64,000 nucleotides of DNA from Butyricimonas muris (lineage in GTDB: Bacteria > Bacteroidota > Bacteroidia > Bacteroidales > Marinifilaceae), in assembly GCF_046365375.1 (NCBI RefSeq), contig NZ_JBKEIT010000013.1, positions 1 to 64,000 of the forward strand, given 5' to 3'. Numbering within the stretch: the stretch's first letter is position 1; each line of letters opens with the position of its first letter. The translations under genes were made by a program, and so were the position numbers. Positions 24,541-34,601 of the stretch are shown here, piece after piece. The notes beneath the pieces were generated by a model, which had not been told where the DNA came from, searched no databases, and worked only from the letters and a program-made list of their open reading frames with translations.

Positions 24541-25704
24541 ATGGACCCCATTGCAAGCAAACAACACATAGCGGCTCTGATTTTAAAAGAGAAGACCATC
24601 GGGTTAACTCAACCGGAGCAACAAGAACTAGCTTCTTGGCGGCAAACGGATGCACGAAACGAGGAAATTTATACCCGATTACACGAAAAAGATTTTAGTT
24701 CCGAACTATCCAGATACAGGCAAATCAGTATCTCAAAAGGTTTAGAGCAATATCGGAAACGCTACGTTACCGGAAAGAGCAAACCACGCGTGACAAGGTG
24801 GTACTGGGTAGCTGCCGCGGCAGTATTAATGATCGGGATTACCTCCCTTCTTTTCCGCGGCGGAGATACCGATATTCCTCAAACCGGTATCGTGCCGGGT
24901 AATGCAAAAGCCACTTTAGTTTTAAATAACGGGGATATTATCAACCTATCTGGAAAGGGAAATAACGAAATTGTGACCACGGAGGAGTTGTCCATCCGGA
25001 ATAACGGTTCTGAATTACAATACTCGCTATCAGAGAACCGACGCAATAATTACACGAATAATTACAACGAATTAATCGTGCCGAAAGGCGGAGAGTTCAC
25101 ACTCACGTTATCAGACGGGACAAAAGTATGGTTAAACTCTCAAAGTAAATTAAAATACCCTGTCGTTTTCAGCACGGGCTCGAGAGAGGTTTATCTGGAA
25201 GGCGAGGCTTATTTCGAGGTAACGAAAAAACCGCATCATCCTTTTCGCGTGAACGCCAAAGACGGGGTAAATATCGAAGTTCTGGGGACATCCTTCAACG
25301 TGCGGAGTTACACGGATGAAGACCGGGTGGAAACCGTACTGGAAGAAGGTTCGGTGAGAATGAACCGGGGAAAGGATTCCGTCATTCTCCGTCCCGGATA
25401 CAAGGCTGTCTATCAACCGAACGAAAATATACAAGTGACAAGTGTCAATACCGAATTATACACGGCGTGGAGACACGGGCAATATATTTTCACGAACGAG
25501 AGCGTGGAGAATATTCTTAAACAACTTTCCCGCTGGTACAATATTGAAGTTTTTTACTGTAACGAAGCCGCGAAATCAGTTATTTTCAGCGGCGATGTTA
25601 GGAAATACGATAATATAACCACGTTACTGGAAGCGATGGAGATCGCGGGAGGCGTGCATTTCAAAATAAACGGAAACACGTTGATTGTAAGTTACGAGAA
25701 ATAA
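24541..25704 (+). CDS. FecR-family anti-sigma factor, locus 2
   Basis: This 387-residue protein has a cytoplasmic N-terminal region (about 1-85; LTQPEQQELASWRQ), one membrane helix (about 87-104; WYWVAAAAVLMIGITSLLF), a FecR domain (about 180-280; KVWLNSQSKLKYP, LEGEAYFEVTKKP, VLGTSFNVRSY) and a C-terminal DUF4974-type domain ending at SYEK. It would restrain the sigma factor encoded upstream and sense the STN domain of the SusC at 27069. Unlike in the other loci a lipoprotein gene lies between FecR and SusC. A perfect 18-bp palindrome follows the stop (25735-25752). Confidence 0.93.
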   Translation: MDPIASKQHIAALILKEKTIGLTQPEQQELASWRQTDARNEEIYTRLHEKDFSSELSRYRQISISKGLEQYRKRYVTGKSKPRVTRWYWVAAAAVLMIGITSLLFRGGDTDIPQTGIVPGNAKATLVLNNGDIINLSGKGNNEIVTTEELSIRNNGSELQYSLSENRRNNYTNNYNELIVPKGGEFTLTLSDGTKVWLNSQSKLKYPVVFSTGSREVYLEGEAYFEVTKKPHHPFRVNAKDGVNIEVLGTSFNVRSYTDEDRVETVLEEGSVRMNRGKDSVILRPGYKAVYQPNENIQVTSVNTELYTAWRHGQYIFTNESVENILKQLSRWYNIEVFYCNEAAKSVIFSGDVRKYDNITTLLEAMEIAGGVHFKINGNTLIVSYEK

Positions 25705-25734
25705 TATATACAAAATACTGAATTTAAGCGCTTT

Positions 25735-25752
25735 ATAAAACGATCGTTTTAT
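25735..25752. promoter_or_regulatory. Perfect 18-bp palindrome between fecR and the lipoprotein gene
   Basis: ATAAAACGATCGTTTTAT is perfectly symmetric and lies 38 bp before the lipoprotein ATG. It fits a dimeric repressor operator or a short hairpin. Similar-position inverted repeats, of other sequence, are found at the FecR-SusC junctions of loci 1 and 4. Confidence 0.4.
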
Positions 25753-25789
25753 GGGATTATCATAAATATGCAATTTAAAAACAAATCTT

Positions 25790-27040
25790 ATGAAAAAAAA
25801 CAGTCTAATATTAACCCTTAAAATAATGATTTTGTTCGGGTTGTGCGCCTGTTCGGATAATAACGGGACAGACGACTCCAATCAGATTCGATTATACGGA
25901 GAACCATTCCTGTTGGAACAAGGAGCCATTTACCATGATAATAATCACTCCGTGATTGCCGTGAACGACTACATTTTCGAAGACCGATATCAAATCAATA
26001 ATGAAGAACAGGTTGATATGGTAACAGGCTTCACGGCAGAAGTGAAGGAAGAACAAACAGGTAATTTTCTTATCGGCTTGTATGAAAAAGGCTTCGTAGT
26101 TAGCGATCTTACCAAAGATGCCCGAGGAAACGGAGCTTGCATCTGCCTTAGGTTTGCCTCGCCCGAACAAGACAAATTAACTCCCGGGAAATATATTTAC
26201 TCGTTAAATCGCAATGAATACACGTTTAAGGGATATTCCAGTGTAAATTACGACACGGAAGAAAGTAGTGTCCCCAATGAATTGACCCAAGGAGAAGTAA
26301 ATATATCCCGGGAAGGAGATATTTACACCATAATGTTCAAATGCACAACCAGTTTCGGGGGAATTGTTGAAGGACAGTACTCGGGAATCTTAAAATCTAT
26401 TGATATCCGGAAAGAATACGAAACTGTAAAACAGTATAAAGGCATAAAGCTGGAAGCTCTATTCGATGAAATTAACTACACGGACATGGATGGGGCAGCA
26501 CACCGGGAACCGGATTATTTACGGGCAACTTCATTTTTATCCAGTTCCACGCAACAAATATACTCGGCGAATCTTTATAAAGATTTAGCTGAAAGTGCCA
26601 AAAAAAGTATAGACATTGCCCTCGCCTACGACAAAGCAAACGAGATTTTATATTTTGAATCTCCGATCAAAGCACGGGCTCTATTATGGCATAACACGTT
26701 CCAAAATGAAAACCTGTTCGGTTACAGTTTTGATCTTCCCTGCCACACACAATATATGCCGGCACCGGAAAACTTCACGAACGAAGATTTCGAGAACTTG
26801 AGCCGACAAGAAGATTTCGCCTTTCCGTTTTCGGAAGCAAAAACTTCTATCCCCGTCACAGCGGACGTACCATGCTTTATTTTTGTACAAACCGGAAACG
26901 GCTTGAAAGGAGTCATCCGAATCAACGATATTACCCCGGAAAGCACAGAGATGATCGGAGGCATTACCTATCCCGTTAATCCGGCGGTCAACATCGATAT
27001 CAAATTCCCTCATAGTTTTTCAGAACAAAAGATGAGATAA
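25790..27040 (+). CDS. Lipoprotein of unknown function encoded before SusC, locus 2
   Basis: This 416-residue lipoprotein has the lipobox LCAC, with Cys21 as the acylated residue, followed by SDNNGTDDSN, the acidic linker type that directs Bacteroidetes lipoproteins to the surface. The remainder is mainly beta with aromatic patches (YEKGFVVSDL, GKYIYSLNRNEYTFKGYSSV) and has no catalytic motif I recognise. The position between FecR and SusC is unusual: accessory lipoproteins normally follow SusD. It is probably a surface ligand-binding subunit of locus 2, by context only. The gap to SusC is 28 bp, so they are co-transcribed. Confidence 0.7.
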   Translation: MKKNSLILTLKIMILFGLCACSDNNGTDDSNQIRLYGEPFLLEQGAIYHDNNHSVIAVNDYIFEDRYQINNEEQVDMVTGFTAEVKEEQTGNFLIGLYEKGFVVSDLTKDARGNGACICLRFASPEQDKLTPGKYIYSLNRNEYTFKGYSSVNYDTEESSVPNELTQGEVNISREGDIYTIMFKCTTSFGGIVEGQYSGILKSIDIRKEYETVKQYKGIKLEALFDEINYTDMDGAAHREPDYLRATSFLSSSTQQIYSANLYKDLAESAKKSIDIALAYDKANEILYFESPIKARALLWHNTFQNENLFGYSFDLPCHTQYMPAPENFTNEDFENLSRQEDFAFPFSEAKTSIPVTADVPCFIFVQTGNGLKGVIRINDITPESTEMIGGITYPVNPAVNIDIKFPHSFSEQKMR

Positions 27041-27068
27041 CATATATCATTCCATAACAAGGTTCATT

Positions 27069-30000
27069 ATGAAAAAAATACATCACACCGAACAGTATAA
27101 TAGATTACCGATTATACTTTTCACCCTGATTATGCTCTTCCCGGTTTTATCGGCGAACGCGATGACCGATGAAAAGAAATTAAATCTATCTTTTAAAAAT
27201 ACTCCGCTTCCTCAAGTTTTAAAAGAAATCAAAAGGCAAACCCTATACGACTTCATGTACAACGCGCAAGAAATCGACATCAATCAAAGAATCTCTATCG
27301 AATTAAAAAATGTAACATTGGACTCCGCTTTAAGGGTTTGTCTCGCACCTTTCCACTTAACCTATGTTATAAAGGACAAAATTATCATACTTAAAAAGAA
27401 AGAAGCGATGTCGCACTTGGCGAAACACAATATAAGCGGAATTGTTAAAGACGAACAAGGTGTGCCGCTACCGGGGGTTGCAGTCATTCTGCAAGGGACA
27501 ACCGCCGGAACGGTTACCAATTCGGACGGACGATTCCAAATCACTATTCCTCAAGAAAAATGTATTTTGAATTTTACTTTCATCGGGATGAAGCCCGTGC
27601 ACCGAGAGATCAACGGGGAACAATTTGTCACAATCGTGATGGAAGAGGATATCGCCGAGTTGGATGAAGTCGTCGTTACCGGAATGGAAACGATAAAAAA
27701 GGATTACATGACAGGAAGTGCCTCCGTGATTACAGCAAAAGATCTTCGCTCACAAGGGATCACGTCTATCGACCGGCTGTTGGAAGGAGCCATTGCAGGT
27801 TTGAATAGCACGACCTTATCGGGAGCACCGGGAACCCGTTCCAAAATAACTATTCGGGGAGAAAACAATCTGTCCGGCAGAACCGAACCTCTTTGGATCG
27901 TGGATGGACTTCCACTCATGAGCGGGGTACCGGAAAACAACACGGGAGATTACGCGGGAACAATTATGCAGGACGGCGTGGGCAACATCATGCCGGAAGA
28001 TATTGAGTCCATCACCATCTTGAAAGATGCTTCCGCGGCAGCCATATACGGGGCAAAAGCCGCAAATGGTGTTATCGTTATCACGACGAAAAAAGGATTC
28101 CGCTCAAAAATGCAATTCAATTATAGCGGAAATTACAGCTTGTCGGAAGCCCCAAGGCTACACATGGATTTCATGAACTCGCGGGAGAAGCTACAATACG
28201 AACGGGATATCATGGAAACTTTCGGGCTAAATGTCGCCGGGAATGCCGGACGGGGAGGATATCTCTACAAACAATTATTGGAAGGATATATCACGCAAGG
28301 TATATATGACGATAAAATCAATCAACTAAGAAATACGAACACGGATTGGTTTAAGGTGTTGTTCCGAACGGCACAATCCCATTCACACAATCTAAGCATA
28401 CGGGGCGGTTCCGAAGAAATGACCTATTACGCGTCTGTCAATTTCCAAGAAAAAAACGGCATTTTGCTATCAAATAAATATTCTAACGCAGGAATACTCA
28501 TGAAACTGGACTATCGTCCTGTCAAAAATCTAATTCTTGCCTTGGATATCAACGCCAATATCCGGAAATCAAGGGATCACGCTTCTGTCATTGATCCGTT
28601 TAAATACGCCGTGTTCGCTAACCCTTACGAACGTCCTTACGACGCAAACGGGAAATACGCCGCAGATTTAAGTTTCCTCGGAGCAAATTACACGGAAAAA
28701 ACAGCTTCCGGTTACAAATACGATTCTTTCAATATCCTCCGGGAATTAAAAGAAACCAAATCTTCCGAAGACGGACTGGATGCCAGCCTGACTTTCAATA
28801 TCCGTTATGATATCCTTCCCGGTTTGGCTGTATCTTCCATCATCCGGAAAGGAGCCAGCTACAACACGACGACCAAAACGATAGAAGCGGGAACTTATAC
28901 CTCTTACGCTCAAGAAACTTTCGCAAAACAGGTGTACGGACAAGAAGTACTCCCGTCCGAGTATAACAACGGGGAATTATCGGAATCATCCGGTAAGAAC
29001 TTTAACTGGTCGCTCCGCAACCAAATCGACTATTCATTTACAATAAAAACACACCATCTATTCAGTGTTCTGGTCGCTCATGAAGTAACTTCCAAGAAAT
29101 TCAACAATTTCGGTTATACCTCTCCCATGTATTACGGGGATTATCGTATTACCGGAGTACCGAATTTCGACACGGACGTTGCCTATGAAACTTTACGGGC
29201 ACAGATCGGTGATATGTTCAATACCTCCATCGGGCAGGACAGAACGGTGTCGTTCCTCGGTTCTTTCCGCTACGGGTACAAAGACCGTTACGTCTTTAAC
29301 TTCAATTACCGGGCAGACGGGGCGGACGCGATCGGGGATGCCAATCGCTTTACGCCATTATGGTCCGTGGGATTAAGATACAATTTGCATCATGAAAAAT
29401 TCTTTAAAAACAAGATAATCACGGAATTATCCTTTCGGGGTTCCTACGGATACACCGGCAACATTGACCGTACCGCTTACCCGTTCTCTACTATCACTTT
29501 AGGTAGCGACACATACGAGGGAAATCGATTTGCCACTCATTTCACGTATCCCAATCCGTCGGTAAACTGGGAAAAAAAGCTGGATCGAAATTTCGGGATA
29601 GATATTACTTTTCTGAAAGGTAAAATAAATTTCGCCATGGATTATTACAATAACCGGACAAAAAACATTCTGGAAAACCTAACGATACCTATCTCCACGG
29701 GAAGATCCAGTGTAAAAGCCAACGGAGGTACTGTTGAAAATAGCGGAATCGAATTCTATCTAAGTTCAAGGCTTGTAAGTACCACGAATCTGTCATTTAG
29801 TATCTCTGCCAACATTGCCCGCAACAAGAATGTCATCATCCGTTCAGAACATGATTACAACTCGTACGCGGAAGCTATCAGTTCAAGCGTACTCAAAGGA
29901 GGCGTTGTCAATGTTGTCGGAAAGGAAACCGGAGCTATTTACGGGTGGAAGTCCGCGGGTGTTGATGCACTATCGGGAAATCCCCTGTATTATCTCACGC

Positions 30001-30713
30001 CCGCGGGCAAAAGGGAATACGCCCAACTCTTGGATAGATGGGATAGTCTGGTAGAATTTGAAAAAGCAAACTACCAAAATAGTGGAGTAATTCCGTCCTT
30101 GACTTCCGTACCGGACTATGTCGCCTATGATAGAGAATCGGGTATGTTACCGAAACATTTCACCTCTTCCATGCAATACCTCGGTCGTTCCAACCCGAAG
30201 TACGTGGGTGGTTTCAACACCTATTTGCGATATAAGAATCTGGAATTTACCACTCAATGGAGTTACAAGATAGGACACATTATCCAGTCATTCAATGACC
30301 TCCAGAATGCACCCAACAGTAGTAATAATGATGCTTTGTCAACAGGGTATTCCAGCGATTTATCCGTTTCCGGGACAAACAGGGAACGCCGATACCTGAC
30401 GTTCTGGAAAACAAGAGGAGATGTCACGGATATCGCTCGTTTCGTGTCTTCAGGCAATGATTACTGGGCAGGAATGACGACGTCCGACAAATACGAAAAG
30501 GGGGATTATATTCGTTTGACCAATATCAGCGTAAGTTACCGCCTCCCCGCGGAATTGGCACGACGTTTCGGCATGAACAATATGTCCCTTTCATTTAACG
30601 CGTATAACTTACTAACCTTTACTAAATATAAAGGAATGGATGTCGCAACCGGAGGTTCATTCTCCTACCCGACAGCCAGAGAGTATAATATTAAATTGTC
30701 AGTAGGCTTCTAA
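27069..30713 (+). CDS. SusC/RagA TonB-dependent transporter with STN domain, locus 2
   Basis: This 1214-residue outer-membrane transporter has a signal peptide (about 1-32, ending at SANA), an STN domain (about 37-112; LNLSFKNTPLPQVLKEIKRQ), a carboxypeptidase-regulatory-like domain (about 120-200; GIVKDEQGVPLPGVAVILQG), a TonB box region (LDEVVVTGME), a plug (LWIVDGLPL, ILKDASAAAIYGAKAANGVI) and the barrel to the C-terminal VGF. The STN domain fits control by the FecR/FecI pair of the same locus. SusD follows after 11 bp. Substrate unknown. Confidence 0.96.
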   Translation: MKKIHHTEQYNRLPIILFTLIMLFPVLSANAMTDEKKLNLSFKNTPLPQVLKEIKRQTLYDFMYNAQEIDINQRISIELKNVTLDSALRVCLAPFHLTYVIKDKIIILKKKEAMSHLAKHNISGIVKDEQGVPLPGVAVILQGTTAGTVTNSDGRFQITIPQEKCILNFTFIGMKPVHREINGEQFVTIVMEEDIAELDEVVVTGMETIKKDYMTGSASVITAKDLRSQGITSIDRLLEGAIAGLNSTTLSGAPGTRSKITIRGENNLSGRTEPLWIVDGLPLMSGVPENNTGDYAGTIMQDGVGNIMPEDIESITILKDASAAAIYGAKAANGVIVITTKKGFRSKMQFNYSGNYSLSEAPRLHMDFMNSREKLQYERDIMETFGLNVAGNAGRGGYLYKQLLEGYITQGIYDDKINQLRNTNTDWFKVLFRTAQSHSHNLSIRGGSEEMTYYASVNFQEKNGILLSNKYSNAGILMKLDYRPVKNLILALDINANIRKSRDHASVIDPFKYAVFANPYERPYDANGKYAADLSFLGANYTEKTASGYKYDSFNILRELKETKSSEDGLDASLTFNIRYDILPGLAVSSIIRKGASYNTTTKTIEAGTYTSYAQETFAKQVYGQEVLPSEYNNGELSESSGKNFNWSLRNQIDYSFTIKTHHLFSVLVAHEVTSKKFNNFGYTSPMYYGDYRITGVPNFDTDVAYETLRAQIGDMFNTSIGQDRTVSFLGSFRYGYKDRYVFNFNYRADGADAIGDANRFTPLWSVGLRYNLHHEKFFKNKIITELSFRGSYGYTGNIDRTAYPFSTITLGSDTYEGNRFATHFTYPNPSVNWEKKLDRNFGIDITFLKGKINFAMDYYNNRTKNILENLTIPISTGRSSVKANGGTVENSGIEFYLSSRLVSTTNLSFSISANIARNKNVIIRSEHDYNSYAEAISSSVLKGGVVNVVGKETGAIYGWKSAGVDALSGNPLYYLTPAGKREYAQLLDRWDSLVEFEKANYQNSGVIPSLTSVPDYVAYDRESGMLPKHFTSSMQYLGRSNPKYVGGFNTYLRYKNLEFTTQWSYKIGHIIQSFNDLQNAPNSSNNDALSTGYSSDLSVSGTNRERRYLTFWKTRGDVTDIARFVSSGNDYWAGMTTSDKYEKGDYIRLTNISVSYRLPAELARRFGMNNMSLSFNAYNLLTFTKYKGMDVATGGSFSYPTAREYNIKLSVGF

Positions 30714-30724
30714 AAATCAAATAC

Positions 30725-32221
30725 ATGAAAAAGATATATCTATTAATAGCTTTGATTAGTTCACTTTTTATCCAAAGTTGTGATAAATTTCTGGACTTGA
30801 AACCACAGGATATCCAAGTCGTCAGCAAAATAGAAGACTATCGCGATCTTCTGGCCAGTTACATGAGGTTATTAAAAACCACAAACGGCAGCCAGAAACC
30901 GGTGCTAGGAAGTGTCTATCTATACCCTAAATTCCACGCGGCAGAAGCATTCGTGTACAGAAGCGGAGAACTATCCATTAACAAGAACTCTACCACTTAT
31001 TATGACGCAAATCTAGGAGAATACAATGCCAGCGCGGTAAAAATACTTACATGGATGGATAGTGACGCGGATATCTGGAACAGGTATTATTCCTTCCTTG
31101 GACCGATCAACATGATTATTGACGGAATCACTACCGCTGACGGAGAAGGCGAAGATTTAAGAAACTATGTCAAGGGGGAAGCGTTAATCTGGAGAGCCTA
31201 TTCTTATTTCAAACTCATGCAATATTACTCTCCTTATAAAGAAAATGATTACGGGATACCCGTCTTCTTAAAACCATATGACGATCCGGGAAACGCTATG
31301 CCAAAACGGGAAACACAAACAGTCGTGTATGAACGTATCCTTGCCGACTGCCGGGAGGTAATCGACCTTCTGGAGCAAACGCCTTCCAACCAATGGAACT
31401 GCGCGTATGAACCCAGATTTGTTCACGGTATGCTTGCCAGCATTTACTGTTACAAAGCGATGTCCGCCGCCGCGGAAGAGGACGATTGGCAGAATGCCGT
31501 TGACCACGCGGATAAAGCTATGGAGGGACGCTCTTTTGTTCGCGACCAAACTACTTATGACGCTATCTTTGACACTCCCGCGCAACAAACCTTCAAGAAT
31601 GACGAATTTTACTTACGATTGGTTGACGGCAGAAACGTACAAATCGCCAATTTCATGGATACTTATTTCCAAGGATCATCTTATGGCCCGGCAGATATCG
31701 GTCCCTCGCGAGAATTCTATAATTTATATAAAGAGGATGATGTCAGAAAGAAGACTTTTTTCAGAACCCAGACTGATGGTAGCATCATATTCGACAAATA
31801 CAATATTTCCAACGACCCGATGGCATTTCTCGGAGCAGGCGGCATCATCATGTTTTTCCGTCTGGCCGAAACCAGCTTGATTAAAGCCGAAGCATTGTAC
31901 AGACTCGGGAAAACGGCGGAAGCCAAAGAAGTACTTGACAAATTCAAACAAGGACGATATCTCGACATCCCGGGCTCTTACACGGAATCCGACCTGTTGG
32001 ACGAAATATTGAAAGAGCGTAAACTCGAATTCTATCATGAACAGGATACGTGGTGGCTTGATATGAAACGTCTGGGGACCCGCGTGGAAAGAGTGGTCAA
32101 CGGAACCCTGTACGTGTTGGAACCCGACGATTTTCGTTACAGCTTCCCTATTCCCGAAACGGAAATGTCTGTAAACAAAAATATGGTACAGAATCCCGGT
32201 TGGGACGAGATCAGTCTTTAA
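30725..32221 (+). CDS. SusD/RagB-family nutrient-binding lipoprotein, locus 2
   Basis: This 498-residue lipoprotein (lipobox FIQSC, Cys19) starts with the usual DKFLDLKPQDIQVVSKIEDY. The helical core has VKGEALIWRAYSYFKLMQYY and YGIPVFLKPYDD. The C-terminal part has AETSLIKAEALYRLGKTAEA and the ILKERKLEFYHEQDTWWLDMKRLG motif, then YSFPIPETEMSVNKNMVQNPGW. It closes the SusC barrel encoded 11 bp upstream and binds the incoming ligand on the cell surface. Length and motifs are normal. Confidence 0.95.
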   Translation: MKKIYLLIALISSLFIQSCDKFLDLKPQDIQVVSKIEDYRDLLASYMRLLKTTNGSQKPVLGSVYLYPKFHAAEAFVYRSGELSINKNSTTYYDANLGEYNASAVKILTWMDSDADIWNRYYSFLGPINMIIDGITTADGEGEDLRNYVKGEALIWRAYSYFKLMQYYSPYKENDYGIPVFLKPYDDPGNAMPKRETQTVVYERILADCREVIDLLEQTPSNQWNCAYEPRFVHGMLASIYCYKAMSAAAEEDDWQNAVDHADKAMEGRSFVRDQTTYDAIFDTPAQQTFKNDEFYLRLVDGRNVQIANFMDTYFQGSSYGPADIGPSREFYNLYKEDDVRKKTFFRTQTDGSIIFDKYNISNDPMAFLGAGGIIMFFRLAETSLIKAEALYRLGKTAEAKEVLDKFKQGRYLDIPGSYTESDLLDEILKERKLEFYHEQDTWWLDMKRLGTRVERVVNGTLYVLEPDDFRYSFPIPETEMSVNKNMVQNPGWDEISL

Positions 32222-32239
32222 ACTTTCAAATTGAAAAAC

Positions 32240-33520
32240 ATGAAAAAAATTCTATACACAATAGCAGGCTTACTCGCCGGATGTATTTTATCCTGCACTC
32301 CCGACAAATACGACGTCGCGAAAATAGGTATGACCGACATGAGTAGTATCAAAGAAATAAAATTACGTACCAATCATTTCCAAGTATTGGCAAACGGGAA
32401 AGCACAACTTGAATTTTGCCCCCTTCTCATTACGAACGACGGATTTGAAGTACAAGACAGCAGAGTAGACCATTCCCAATTAGAGTATTATACCTTGTCG
32501 GGAGTATCTCTGTCCAAAACATACACAACATCAGACAAATCCCTCATAGGACAGGAGATCAACGCGTACGCGAAAATTAAAGGACGGGATATTATCTCGA
32601 ACACGGTATCTTTCTCCGTGGTAGATCCTTCCGCCATGGACACGTACACCGAAATCACCATCCCCATCGTGTTTCATTTGATCCAGTCCAACAATGATAT
32701 CATCGAATACGGGGGAGAAATACCCTTGGAAAGAATCAATTTACTAATCGACAAAATAAATAACACGTTCTCCGGGGCTGTCAGTCAAAATGCCACAGGC
32801 GTCGATACTAAAATAAGATTTAAAGCGGCGGTTTACGATCCTTCCGGGAACAAATTGCGAGAACCCGGAATCAATCGGATTCGCGTGGAAAAGGTGAGTG
32901 ATGAAGCCGGAGATCAATACAAAACGCTGATCGCGAACGAAAAGGCATTGTGGCCTTACGACAAATACCTGAACGTTTGGTTGATATCAGACAGGGACAA
33001 CGAATACACGTCTTTCCATTCCACGATATCCACCCAATGCGTTCCCCGATATATTTACCAAGGAACCGATCTGACAGGAAAACCGGAAGGCCTCGAATTA
33101 TCAACCCGACCTGCAGACCGGGAACCAATAGCTAATGAAATCGGCATATTGTATAAAATACAATCACTTCAAACCATGGTTCGGACTTTTGTAAAAAGTG
33201 ATAATGAACTGATAAACTGTTTCGGCTTTTATTTCGGTTTATTACCCACGTGGGAAACTTATATATTCTTCGGGTACCCGGAAGACTATTGTTCGGACAC
33301 GCATAAATATTGCGGATATGATGTCGACGGATATCAAAATAACATGACACAATACAAACTGGTCGGGAATTGTTATTTCCTCGCTGAAAATATCATGGAT
33401 GATCCTGTCGGCGTTCATCGTTCCATCAGTTTGCAACAGTGTCAACGCATCCGATGGATACTAAATAATTGCCCGGAGCGTTCAGCATGGAAATCCGATT
33501 TTGCCTTTACAGGCCAATAA
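32240..33520 (+). CDS. Metzincin-like (M43-type) lipoprotein with destroyed zinc site, locus 2
   Basis: This 426-residue lipoprotein (ATG at 32240; lipobox Cys15 or Cys19) has an N-terminal beta domain (about 30-130). The C-terminal domain resembles the pappalysin-like M43 metalloprotease lipoproteins of Bacteroidetes: ITIPIVFHLI, LINCFGFYFGLLPTWE, DYCSDT, ENIMDD and ISLQQCQRIRWIL align with the family's order of blocks. The zinc motif HExxHxxGxxH has become NCFGFYFGLLP (residues 326-336): all three His and the catalytic Glu are gone, though Gly and the surrounding hydrophobics remain. It probably binds peptide or protein without cutting it. It is the last gene of locus 2; an intact frame argues against simple decay. 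Confidence 0.72.
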   Translation: MKKILYTIAGLLAGCILSCTPDKYDVAKIGMTDMSSIKEIKLRTNHFQVLANGKAQLEFCPLLITNDGFEVQDSRVDHSQLEYYTLSGVSLSKTYTTSDKSLIGQEINAYAKIKGRDIISNTVSFSVVDPSAMDTYTEITIPIVFHLIQSNNDIIEYGGEIPLERINLLIDKINNTFSGAVSQNATGVDTKIRFKAAVYDPSGNKLREPGINRIRVEKVSDEAGDQYKTLIANEKALWPYDKYLNVWLISDRDNEYTSFHSTISTQCVPRYIYQGTDLTGKPEGLELSTRPADREPIANEIGILYKIQSLQTMVRTFVKSDNELINCFGFYFGLLPTWETYIFFGYPEDYCSDTHKYCGYDVDGYQNNMTQYKLVGNCYFLAENIMDDPVGVHRSISLQQCQRIRWILNNCPERSAWKSDFAFTGQ

Positions 33521-33549
33521 AACAAATACCGCTAAAACAATAATATACA

Positions 33550-33586
33550 GGAAGAAACTACTCTGACAAAGAGTGAAGTTTCTTCC
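33550..33586 (+). terminator. Hairpin after locus 2
   Basis: GGAAGAAACT (33550-33559) pairs exactly with 33577-33586, and an inner ACTCT...AGAGT stem adds five more pairs. It lies 30 bp after the last gene of locus 2 and 50 bp before gldA, separating the two units. No strong T-run follows. Confidence 0.5.
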
Positions 33587-33635
33587 TCCGGAACTCGATT
33601 AATATTGTATTAAACATTGTATAAAATCATTTTGT

Positions 33636-34556
33636 ATGGAAGAACCTATTGTAAAAGTCGAAAACTTATCCCATCGTTATAGCGTGCAATGGGCTATTAA
33701 AGACATTAATTTTGAAATCACTAAAAACGGAATTTATGGTCTGCTCGGTTCAAACGGGGCGGGGAAATCTACCACGATGAACATCATGTGCGGAGTTCTT
33801 AAACAAACGGAAGGTAATATATTTATTAAAGGGATTGACATGCGGGAACAACCCGTCGAGGCAAAACGCCATATCGGTTTTCTGCCGCAAACCCCTCCCT
33901 TGCACCCGGACCTTACCGTGGAAGAGTACCTGACTTATTGCGCCAACTTGCGTTATGTGCCGGACAAGGAAGTACAACATGCCGTGGACTCCGTCACGAT
34001 TCGTTGCGGTATTTCACATTTTAAAAAACGGCTTATTCGTAATCTATCCGGTGGGTACCAACAACGACTGGGTATAGCGCAAGCTATTATCCACAACCCG
34101 GATTTCGTGGTCTTTGACGAACCGACGAACGGGTTAGACCCGAACCAGATTCTTGAAATACGAGGATTGATTAAAGAGATTGCCCAAGATCGCACGGTTA
34201 TACTATCCACGCATATCTTGTCAGAAGTACAGGCCACGTGCGACTACATTTACATGATAGAGCAAGGCTCCGTGGTCTTTTCGGGTACGATCGATGAATT
34301 TGACAACTACATCGAACCGAACTCTCTCCTTGTTTCTCTCGTTGCCCGTCCTTCAGTGGAAGAATTAAAAAGTATTCCGGGTATTTCCAGCGCAGAGGCA
34401 TTAGAAGGTTCATACTATCGTTTGTATTTTAGGGATAAATCGGAGATCGCGGAACGAGTCGTCGAGACAAGCGTTGCCAAAGGCTGGCGTCTTGACGAAA
34501 TTAATGTCGAGAGAAGTTCCATGAACACGGTATTCGCGGAGCTATCAAAAAAATAA
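33636..34556 (+). CDS. gldA: Gliding-type ABC transporter ATP-binding protein GldA
   Basis: This 306-residue ABC ATPase has Walker A GSNGAGKST (about 37-45), Q-loop GFLPQTPPL, the signature LSGGYQQRLGIAQA (about 137-150), Walker B FVVFDEPTNGLDP and the switch STHIL. Past residue 220 a C-terminal extension typical of ABC-2 exporters of this group follows. GldA partners the membrane proteins GldF and GldG, here fused and encoded 45 bp downstream. In flavobacteria the complex is tied to gliding and surface secretion; in non-gliding Bacteroidales its cargo is unknown. The assignment rests on the fused GldFG neighbour as well as on sequence. Confidence 0.88.
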   Translation: MEEPIVKVENLSHRYSVQWAIKDINFEITKNGIYGLLGSNGAGKSTTMNIMCGVLKQTEGNIFIKGIDMREQPVEAKRHIGFLPQTPPLHPDLTVEEYLTYCANLRYVPDKEVQHAVDSVTIRCGISHFKKRLIRNLSGGYQQRLGIAQAIIHNPDFVVFDEPTNGLDPNQILEIRGLIKEIAQDRTVILSTHILSEVQATCDYIYMIEQGSVVFSGTIDEFDNYIEPNSLLVSLVARPSVEELKSIPGISSAEALEGSYYRLYFRDKSEIAERVVETSVAKGWRLDEINVERSSMNTVFAELSKK

Positions 34557-34601
34557 CACAATCTCTGATTTTAAACCAAGAATAATTAAAATTATCAAGC
34601 A

